Source of the DNA: DATARH01 sp036008175
GTDB taxonomy: Bacteria; Pseudomonadota; Alphaproteobacteria; ATCC43930; CGMCC-115725
Reading direction: 5' to 3'
NCBI GenBank assembly: GCA_036008175.1
Contig: DASYOB010000086.1
Span: 1-64,000 of the forward strand
DNA: 64,000 bases
Of this stretch, positions 58,240 to 64,000 are shown in pieces; position 1 is the stretch's first letter; each line of letters begins with the position of its first letter. A model generated the notes under the pieces. The model had not been told where the DNA came from and did no database searches. It worked only from the letters and a program-made list of their open reading frames with translations. The translations under genes and the position numbers were made by a program.

Positions 58240-59480
58240 CTTGTGCCCGTCGATTCGGCGACGCGGGGCTGTCTGCCCGGCGCGATCAGTTTGGCCGCGA
58301 GGTCACGCGCAGCTTTGTCGAGATTGTACACGTCTTCGAGCGAGTCAAGCCTCCCACCGGGCATCAGCTCCAGCGTGCGCTCTACGGTCGCGGCGATATC
58401 GAGGAAACGGATCTGGCCCGCGAGAAAGGCGTGCACCGCAGTCTCGTTTGCCGCGTTCAGTACCGTGGGGCAGCCGCCGCCGTGGCTGAGCGCCTCGCGC
58501 GCGAGGCGCAGCGCCGGGAACCGCCGCTCGTCGGGGGCCTCGAATGTCAGCCGGCCGACCTCAGCCAGGTCGAGCCGCTTGGTCGGGGCGGCGGTGCGGC
58601 CGGGCCAGCCGAGAGCATAGGCGATTGGCGTGCGCATGTCGGGCGAGCCGAGATGGGCCAGGACCGAGCCGTCGCGATAGGTCACCAAGCCGTGCACGAT
58701 CGATTGCGGATGAATGACGATGTCGATGCGGTCACCGTTGAGCTGAAAAAGATGATGCGCCTCGATCAGCTCGAGACCCTTGTTCATCAAGGTCGCCGAA
58801 TCGACCGAAATCTTGGCTCCCATATTCCAGGTCGGGTGCGCCACCGCCTCGGCCGGAGTGACGTCAAGCATGTCTCCGAGGCCGCGCTCGCGAAACGGGC
58901 CGCCGCTGCAGGTCAGCGTGATCTTCTCGATGTCGCCGACCCGCTCGAAATCGAAGCATTGCCAGATTGCGTTGTGCTCGCTGTCAACGGGCAACAGCGT
59001 CGCGCCGCTGGCGCCAACCTCTCGCATGAACAGGCTGCCGGCGCAGACCAGAACCTCCTTGTTGGCAAAGGCGACAATCCGGCCTTTGCGGACCGCGGCA
59101 AGCGTCGGTTCTAGCCCGGCTGCGCCAACGATACCGGCCATGACCCAATCGCACGGCCGCTCTACCGCCTCTACCAGCGCCGCGCGACCGCTAGCTGCCT
59201 CAATTCCGGTGCCGGCAAGCGCCTCCTTCAGCGCCGGGTAATCCGCTGGATCGGCGATCGCGGCGAAGCGAGCGCCGAGGGCGCTCGCCTGCTCGGCGAG
59301 CAAGCCGGCATTGTGATTGGCGGTCAGCGCTTCGACCGTAAACACCTCGGGATTGCGCATAAGGAGGTCGACGGTGCTGCGCCCGATCGACCCGGTCGAG
59401 CCAAGGATCGTCACCCGGCGAGGCGGTCCGGCGAGGCGCGTCGGATGAACGTCCGGTTGACGCGACGCGCTCATCGCCAT
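58236..59480 (-). CDS. dxr: 1-deoxy-D-xylulose 5-phosphate reductoisomerase
   Basis: 414 residues. First committed step of the MEP isoprenoid pathway. The NADPH-binding start RVTILGSTGSIGRSTVDLL is diagnostic. LLPVDSEHNAIWQCF and TCSGGPFRERGLGDM are substrate and metal regions (the E of SEHNA and the catalytic loop), and VHPTWNMGAKISVDSATLMNKGLELIEAHHLF carries further metal-site residues. Residues 1-21 are a short extension. It makes isoprenoid precursors that feed UppS two genes upstream. Confidence 0.96.
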   Translation of the reverse strand: MAMSASRQPDVHPTRLAGPPRRVTILGSTGSIGRSTVDLLMRNPEVFTVEALTANHNAGLLAEQASALGARFAAIADPADYPALKEALAGTGIEAASGRAALVEAVERPCDWVMAGIVGAAGLEPTLAAVRKGRIVAFANKEVLVCAGSLFMREVGASGATLLPVDSEHNAIWQCFDFERVGDIEKITLTCSGGPFRERGLGDMLDVTPAEAVAHPTWNMGAKISVDSATLMNKGLELIEAHHLFQLNGDRIDIVIHPQSIVHGLVTYRDGSVLAHLGSPDMRTPIAYALGWPGRTAAPTKRLDLAEVGRLTFEAPDERRFPALRLAREALSHGGGCPTVLNAANETAVHAFLAGQIRFLDIAATVERTLELMPGGRLDSLEDVYNLDKAARDLAAKLIAPGRQPRVAESTGTR

Positions 59481-60298
59481 GTCAGTACGCTGCCGCCGCC
59501 GACCAGGGTCAAGAGCGCCACCGCCGCGACCACCGCGAGGAGACCATCAAGGCGATCAAGGAGGCCGCCATGCCCGGGAATGAGGCCGCTCGAGTCCTTC
59601 ACACCGAACCTTCGCTTGGCCACGGACTCCGCAAGATCGCCGAACTGCCCAACAATCGCAAGTCCCGCGCTTACCAGCACCAGAGGTAGCACCGGGGAGG
59701 CCCCGACAAGCTCCGCGGTGCCCCAGCCGGCCAGCGCCGCGCACCCGGTACCGCCGACCAGCCCGGCCCAGGTCTTGCGCGGGCTCCAGCGCGGTGCCAG
59801 CCGCGGACCGCCAAAACGGCGGCCGATCACGTAGGCGCCGATATCGGTCGCCCAGACGACGGCAAAGACCCAGAGCAGCGTCGGCCGACCGGCGGCCTCG
59901 CTCCGTGCCAACCACAGCAGCAGAACGCAAGGCAGCGCGACCCAGAGCGTCCCCAGCGCGATCCAATAAGCCTCGCGATCATGCTCCTGCCGTGCAACCC
60001 AGAAGACGATAGCGGCGCCGGCGACGGTCGCCGCAAACGCCACCGCGACGCCGGCGAAAGTGATCGCGATCACGGCGGCTACAACCACGGCGACGAGCGC
60101 GCTCCCGCTCGCGCCTAGCTGTCCAGCCCGACACAGGCGGGCCCACTCCCACGCCATCCCGGCCCCGGCGGCGGCGGTCACGATGGGCAGCCACGGCGAC
60201 CCAAACCAGGCGGCGGCGAGCGCAATCGGCGCCAGCACCAGCGCCGAAAGGATGCGCAGCCCAACGGAGCGCCGGTCAGCCGGATCCAACGGAGGCAC
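59471..60298 (-). CDS. cdsA: Phosphatidate cytidylyltransferase
   Basis: 275 residues from a GTG at 60298 that lies inside the end of uppS (23-base overlap); a longer frame upstream only repeats uppS DNA. About eight membrane helices. The C-terminal signature KDSSGLIPGHGGLLDRLDGL is the CDP-alcohol phosphatidyl-type CdsA motif, preceded by FAVVWATDIGAYVIGRRFGG and WSPRKTWAGLVGG. It makes CDP-diacylglycerol for all phospholipids. The stop overlaps the dxr start by 10 bases. Start choice is uncertain by a few residues. Confidence 0.92.
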   Translation of the reverse strand: MPPLDPADRRSVGLRILSALVLAPIALAAAWFGSPWLPIVTAAAGAGMAWEWARLCRAGQLGASGSALVAVVVAAVIAITFAGVAVAFAATVAGAAIVFWVARQEHDREAYWIALGTLWVALPCVLLLWLARSEAAGRPTLLWVFAVVWATDIGAYVIGRRFGGPRLAPRWSPRKTWAGLVGGTGCAALAGWGTAELVGASPVLPLVLVSAGLAIVGQFGDLAESVAKRRFGVKDSSGLIPGHGGLLDRLDGLLAVVAAVALLTLVGGGSVLTWR

Positions 60299-61010
60299 CG
60301 TAGCGGCGTTCGCGGCAGCAATAATCGACGATCGCCTGCTCCAGGTCGCCAGCCCCGAAATCCGGCCACAGCGTCTTGGTGAACACCAGCTCGGCATAGG
60401 CGCATTGCCAAAGGAGGAAATTGCTGATGCGCTGCTCGCCGCTGGTGCGGATCAACAGGTCGGGATCAGGCAGATCGGCGGTGAACAGATGGCGCGCGAT
60501 CAGCTTCTCGTCGATGGCGTCAAGCGAAAGCCCCCCAGTCTTGGCCTCGGCCGCGATCGCGCGCACGGCGGCGACGATCTCCGCCCGGCCGCCATAGGAC
60601 AGCGCGATGGTCAGGTTGATGCCGCTATTATCGCGGGTCAGCCGCTCGGCATTGTCGATCATCGCCGCGATGTCCGGACTTAGCCGGCCTAGATCGCCGA
60701 TCACGCGTAGCCGCACCCCGTTACCGTGCAATGCAGCGATCTCGCCCCGCAGATAGTGGCGCAGCAGCCCCATCAGATCGTCGATCTCGTTGAGCGGCCG
60801 CTTCCAATTCTCCGAGGAAAACCCGAACAGCGTCAGGTAGGAAATCCCCAGCTTGCTCGCCGCCTCGACGGTGCGGCGGGCCGCTTCGGCGCCACGGCGA
60901 TGCCCGGCGATGCGCGGTAGACCGCGGCCGCGTGCCCAGCGGCCGTTACCGTCCATGATAATCGCAATGTGCCGCGGCAACGAGCCGGGCGAGACGGCAG
61001 CGAGGTTCAT
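60276..61010 (-). CDS. uppS: Undecaprenyl pyrophosphate synthase
   Basis: 244 residues. cis-Prenyltransferase making the C55 carrier for peptidoglycan and O-antigen. HIAIIMDGNGRWARGRGLPRIAGHRRGAEAAR is the diagnostic block (D-G-N-G-R-W, the Asp binds Mg and the pyrophosphate), then TLFGFSSENWKRP and DLLIRTSGEQRISNFLLWQCAYAELVF. Length typical. It overlaps the frr stop by one base (TGATG), a re-initiation arrangement. Confidence 0.96.
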   Translation of the reverse strand: MNLAAVSPGSLPRHIAIIMDGNGRWARGRGLPRIAGHRRGAEAARRTVEAASKLGISYLTLFGFSSENWKRPLNEIDDLMGLLRHYLRGEIAALHGNGVRLRVIGDLGRLSPDIAAMIDNAERLTRDNSGINLTIALSYGGRAEIVAAVRAIAAEAKTGGLSLDAIDEKLIARHLFTADLPDPDLLIRTSGEQRISNFLLWQCAYAELVFTKTLWPDFGAGDLEQAIVDYCCRERRYGASVGSG

Positions 61011-61570
61011 CAGACCTGAAGGATTTCCTTGTCTTTTTGCGCCAACGTCTCGTCGATGCGCTTGATATGGTCGTCGGTCAGCTGCTGGACATCGTGCTGC
61101 AGCTTGCGATCCTCGTCCTGAGAAATCTCGCCCGTCTTTTCGAGGCGGCGCAGTGCCTCGATTCCGTCGCGGCGAACGTTGCGCACCGAGATGCGGGCCT
61201 GCTCGGCGTATTTGGCGGCGACCCGCGTCAGCTCGCGGCGGCGCTCCTCATTGAGTTCGGGGATCGGCACCCGGATCAACTGGCCCTCGGTCTGAGGGTT
61301 GAGGCCAAGCCCCGCTTCGCGGATCGCCTTGTCGACCGCCTTGACCACGCCACGGTCCCACACCTGCACCGTGATAATGCGAGGCTCGGGCACGTTAACG
61401 CTGGCCACCTGGTTAAGCGGCACGGTTCCGCCATAGGCCGGAACCATGACCGGCTCCAACAGGCTCGCGGAGGCCCGACCGGTGCGCAACCCGCCAAACT
61501 CCTTGCGCAGCACTTCGATCGCGCCATCCATGCGGCGCCGGAGGTCCTTCAGCAATTCGTCCTGGGCCAT
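61010..61570 (-). CDS. frr: Ribosome recycling factor
   Basis: 186 residues. With EF-G splits post-termination ribosomes. Two-domain RRF: MDGAIEVLRKEFGGLRTGRASASLLEPVMVPAYGGTVPLNQVASVNVPEPR and IREAGLGLNPQTEGQLIRVPIPELNEERRRELTRVAAKYAEQARISVRNVRRD are near-invariant regions. It lies 38 bases after pyrH. One base overlaps uppS, suggesting coupled translation. Confidence 0.96.
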   Translation of the reverse strand: MAQDELLKDLRRRMDGAIEVLRKEFGGLRTGRASASLLEPVMVPAYGGTVPLNQVASVNVPEPRIITVQVWDRGVVKAVDKAIREAGLGLNPQTEGQLIRVPIPELNEERRRELTRVAAKYAEQARISVRNVRRDGIEALRRLEKTGEISQDEDRKLQHDVQQLTDDHIKRIDETLAQKDKEILQV

Positions 61571-61608
61571 GGCGTGTGCCTCCCTCGCGCTCCCCGTCCC
61601 CGTCGCTT

Positions 61609-62334
61609 TTATGTCACGTCCTCGATGATCGTGTACCGCCCCTTTCCCTGCACCACCTGCGCGAACCCGCCGCTCTCGAAAATCGAGAAGACCAGAATTG
61701 GGATCCGGTTCTCCCGCGCCAGCGAGACCGCCGAGGCGTCCATCACCTGCAGATCGCGCGACAACACTTCCCGATAGTCGAGCCGATCAAAACGGTGGGC
61801 CCCCGGCACCCGATTCGGGTCGGCGTCGTAGACGCCGTCGACCTTGGTCGCCTTCAACAGCGCATCGCAGCCCATCTCGGAGGCGCGCAGCGCCGCCGCG
61901 GTATCGGTGGTGAAAAACGGGTTCCCGGTGCCGGCGCCGAAAATTACGACCCGCCCTCTCTCGAGATGTCGCAGCGCCCGGCGTCGGATATAGGGCTCGC
62001 AGACCGCCTGCATCGAGATCGCCGACTGCACCCGGGTGATGACGCCGCGGCGCTCCAACTCGTTCTGCATCGCCAGCGAATTAATCACCGTGGCAAGCAT
62101 ACCCATGTAGTCGGCCGAGGCGCGCTCCATGCCCCCCGCGGCACCGGACAGGCCGCGGAAGATGTTGCCGCCGCCGATCACCAGGCACAACTCGACGCCG
62201 AGGGCATGGACCGATCCGACCTCATCGGCGATGCGCTCGAGCATCGCTGGGTCGAGGCCGTAGTCGCGCTCGCCCATCAGAGCTTCGCCCGACACCTTGA
62301 GCAGGACGCGGCGATATTTGAGAACGGCTGACAT
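61609..62334 (-). CDS. pyrH: UMP kinase
   Basis: 241 residues from ATG 62334. Hexameric bacterial UMP kinase making UDP, with the amino-acid-kinase fold: YRRVLLKVSGEALMGE (phosphate loop), LCLVIGGGNIFRGLSGAAGG, IFGAGTGNPFFTTDTAAALRA (UMP site), and DGVYDADPNRVPGAHRFDRLDY. Its supply of UDP serves the UDP-sugar steps of lipid A and peptidoglycan. A 147-base gap separates it from tsf and has a weak hairpin. Confidence 0.95.
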   Translation of the reverse strand: MSAVLKYRRVLLKVSGEALMGERDYGLDPAMLERIADEVGSVHALGVELCLVIGGGNIFRGLSGAAGGMERASADYMGMLATVINSLAMQNELERRGVITRVQSAISMQAVCEPYIRRRALRHLERGRVVIFGAGTGNPFFTTDTAAALRASEMGCDALLKATKVDGVYDADPNRVPGAHRFDRLDYREVLSRDLQVMDASAVSLARENRIPILVFSIFESGGFAQVVQGKGRYTIIEDVT

Positions 62335-62481
62335 GCGCCCCGCGCCCATCCGGCTGATATGCCCGTCCCTGGGACGGGCCAACATTACACCAAACCGCCC
62401 GCCAGGCGGCTATTCGATTTACCGCGGCGCTGTTGCCGGCGCAGCCGAACACCGGGCATGCTCGACGCCGGCGGCAACGGG

Positions 62482-63405
62482 TCAGCTCTTCAACTGCGCG
62501 ATCTCCGCAGCGAAATCGGACGGCGGCCGCTCGATCCCTTCGCCGAGCGCAAAGCGGACAAAACCAGCCAGCCGGATCGGCTTGCCGGCAGCTTTGCCCG
62601 CGGCTTCGACGACCTTTGCCACCCGGCTTTCGCCATCGACGACGAAGATCTGCTCCAGGAGAACGGTTTCCTCATAGAACTTGCGCAGCCGGCCTTCGAC
62701 CATGCGCTCAACGATCGCCTCGTCCTTGCCGCTGGCCCGCGCCTGCTCGCGCAGCACGTCGCGCTCCCGGTCGAGCGCCGAACCGGGCACCGATGCGGTG
62801 TCGAGGTAAAGCGGGGTTGCCGCGGCGACATGCATCGCCAGCTGCCGGCCAAGCGCGGCGAGCGCCTCCCCGTCGGCCTCAGATTCAAGCGCGACGAGCA
62901 CGCCGATCTTACCCAGCCCCGGCGCGAGCGAGTTGTGCATGTACGAAGCGACGAGCCCCTTGTCTACCGCCAGCCGCTGCGAGCGGCGCAGCACCAGATT
63001 TTCGCCGATGCGGGCGACGAGTTCGGTCAACTCGGCACCGACGGTACGGCCGGTGCCGGGATAGGCGGCCTCGCGCAGCGCCTCGACATCGCCGTTGGTA
63101 GCCACTGCAAGGCCGGCAACGGTGCGCACAAACCCCTGGAACAGGTCGTTGCGGGCGACGAAATCGGTCTCGGAATTGACCTCGACGACAGCCCCCGCGC
63201 CACCTCGCGTTGCAACCCCGACCAGCCCCTCTGCGGCCACCCGCCCGGCCTTCTTTGCGGCGGCGGCGAGCCCTTTCTTGCGCAGCCAGTCGACCGCGCC
63301 CTCGATATCGCCGCCGGTCTCACCCAGGGCGCGTTTGCAATCCATCATCCCGGCGCCGGTCTTTTCGCGCAATTCCTTGACCAGCCCGGCGGTTACCTCG
63401 GCCAT
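62482..63405 (-). CDS. tsf: Elongation factor Ts
   Basis: 307 residues, nucleotide exchange factor for EF-Tu. VKELREKTGAGMMDCKRALGETGGDIEGAVDWLRKKG is the N-terminal UBA-like domain, followed by VEVNSETDFVARNDLFQ (the TDFV motif inserting by the EF-Tu Mg site), the coiled-coil and dimerisation part, and EQIFVVDGESRVAKVVEAAGK. It lies 36 bases after rpsB in the universal rpsB-tsf order. Confidence 0.96.
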   Translation of the reverse strand: MAEVTAGLVKELREKTGAGMMDCKRALGETGGDIEGAVDWLRKKGLAAAAKKAGRVAAEGLVGVATRGGAGAVVEVNSETDFVARNDLFQGFVRTVAGLAVATNGDVEALREAAYPGTGRTVGAELTELVARIGENLVLRRSQRLAVDKGLVASYMHNSLAPGLGKIGVLVALESEADGEALAALGRQLAMHVAAATPLYLDTASVPGSALDRERDVLREQARASGKDEAIVERMVEGRLRKFYEETVLLEQIFVVDGESRVAKVVEAAGKAAGKPIRLAGFVRFALGEGIERPPSDFAAEIAQLKS

Positions 63406-63441
63406 CTTGTTGTCCTCTCGTGTAATCAGGTGCGGCGGCAG

Positions 63442-64000
63442 CTATTCGGCGGCGGGGCTCGGCTCGACCTCGGTCGCCTCCGCTCCCATCGGTTCCGCTT
63501 CCGCCGGCTCGCCTGCGCCCTCAGCCTCCATCGGCTCCTCTTCGGGCACCGTCTGGGCCGGCAATTCGGCCCGCGCGCCGACGTCAATGCCGGAGGCGGC
63601 CAGTTCGGCCTGCAGCCCGTCGAGGACGGAGCCGGCCACCAGATCGCAATACAAATGGATGGCGCGCATAGCGTCGTCATTCCCGGGGATCGGGTAGGCG
63701 ATACCGTCGGGCGAGGAGTTCGAATCGAGTATCGCCACCACCGGGATGCGCAGCGTGTTCGCCTCGCGCACCGCGATATCCTCCTTGTTGGTGTCAATGA
63801 CGAACAGGATATCGGGCAGCCCGCCCATTTCTTTGATGCCGCCCAGCGCGCGTTCGAGCTTGTCGCGGTCGCGGGTCAACTCCAGAAGCTCGCGCTTGGT
63901 GAGCCCGCTCTGCTCGGTCGTGATCCGCTCCTCGAGCTCGCGCAGCCGCTTGATCGATTGCGATATGGTCTTGAAGTTGGTCAGCATGCCGCCGAGCCAG
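63442..64000 (-). CDS. rpsB: 30S ribosomal protein S2, 3' part (truncated by window edge) with acidic tail
   Basis: The frame runs through the right edge of the window (W-L-G-G before M at 63987), so this is the C-terminal ~186 residues. WLGGMLTNFKTISQSIKRL, ELLELTRDRDKLERALGGI, LPDILFVIDTNKEDIAVREAN and IPVVAILDSNSSPDGIAYPIPGNDDAMRAI are core S2. After GIDVGARAEL it continues ~40 residues with repeated Glu/Pro/Ala/Met blocks (EEPMEAEGAGEPAEAEPMG), an acidic extension beyond the E. coli S2 end, as in many alphaproteobacteria. First gene of the long minus operon. Confidence 0.95.
   Translation of the reverse strand, partial: WLGGMLTNFKTISQSIKRLRELEERITTEQSGLTKRELLELTRDRDKLERALGGIKEMGGLPDILFVIDTNKEDIAVREANTLRIPVVAILDSNSSPDGIAYPIPGNDDAMRAIHLYCDLVAGSVLDGLQAELAASGIDVGARAELPAQTVPEEEPMEAEGAGEPAEAEPMGAEATEVEPSPAAE

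Noticed and set aside
62432..62478. GTTGCCGGCG/CGCCGGCGGCAAC hairpin between tsf and pyrH as a terminator
   Set aside because: The arms differ by a 3-base insertion and no T tract follows, so termination is not supported; it may still affect the message.
1..64000. CRISPR array, prophage, transposase or integrated element
   Set aside because: No regularly spaced direct repeats, phage structural genes, recombinases or tRNA-end duplications were seen in any frame.

Overview
The window looks like chromosomal DNA of a GC-rich alphaproteobacterium (Hyphomicrobiales or Rhodospirillales type; the family cannot be fixed from this sequence). The evidence is the gene order rpsB-tsf-pyrH-frr-uppS-cdsA-dxr-rseP-bamA-skp-lpxD-fabZ-lpxA-lpxI-lpxB, use of LpxI rather than LpxH, a COQ7-type ubiquinone hydroxylase, GcvA-like LysR and DUF1127 genes, and dispersed palindromic repeats of the kinds common in such genomes. 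There is no prophage, transposase, CRISPR array, rRNA or tRNA that I can support.

Layout. 1-5.6 kb: end of an MFS carrier, an amidohydrolase, a VapBC-type toxin-antitoxin pair whose toxin is frameshifted, an orphan ABC binding protein, and a YqaA-dsbB-coq7 run. 5.6-11.3 kb: a class A penicillin-binding protein with an added C-terminal thermonuclease-like domain, an epoxide-hydrolase-like enzyme, and queE/queC for 7-deazaguanine synthesis; palindromic repeats have supplied both ends of QueC. 11.5-18 kb: secreted phosphoesterase with a clear terminator, a divergent SDR/HxlR pair, a SelA-like PLP enzyme with an extra domain, an SPFH protein and a four-helix-bundle protein. 18-32 kb: accessory region with a frameshifted methyltransferase coupled to a flavin-dependent oxidoreductase, an amidohydrolase, a secreted one-haem-motif protein, an MFS carrier, a second epoxide hydrolase, a decayed hydrolase, an EmrAB-type exporter with a channel-like third gene, a DNA glycosylase, an NTF2-like protein and a decayed amino-acid binding protein.

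32-45.3 kb: acyl-CoA ligase and enoyl-CoA hydratase translationally coupled, a divergent Rossmann protein, a spermidine/putrescine-type ABC importer (binding protein, ATPase, fused double permease), a Tat-exported family 5 binding protein, an HpcH/HpaI aldolase coupled to a GcvA-like regulator, and a divergent DUF1127 / 51-aa / CmcJ-like cluster. 45.3-49.1 kb: a 28-residue membrane peptide with a perfect ribosome binding site, a DUF1993 protein, gltX and gltA.

49.1-64 kb, all on the minus strand: one tightly packed run from rpsB to gloA covering translation (S2, EF-Ts, RRF), UMP kinase, isoprenoid and undecaprenyl synthesis, phospholipid activation, the outer-membrane assembly machinery (RseP, BamA, Skp) and lipid A synthesis (LpxD, FabZ, LpxA, LpxI, LpxB), with many 4-base ATGA overlaps. 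It is a housekeeping envelope operon.

No plainly new defence or mobile system is visible. The most useful leads are the PBP-nuclease fusion, queC built from repeats at both ends, the GcvA/HpcH/DUF1127/CmcJ cluster, the 28-aa peptide, a perfect palindrome before gltA, and four loci with single-base lesions that are either young pseudogenes or consensus errors.
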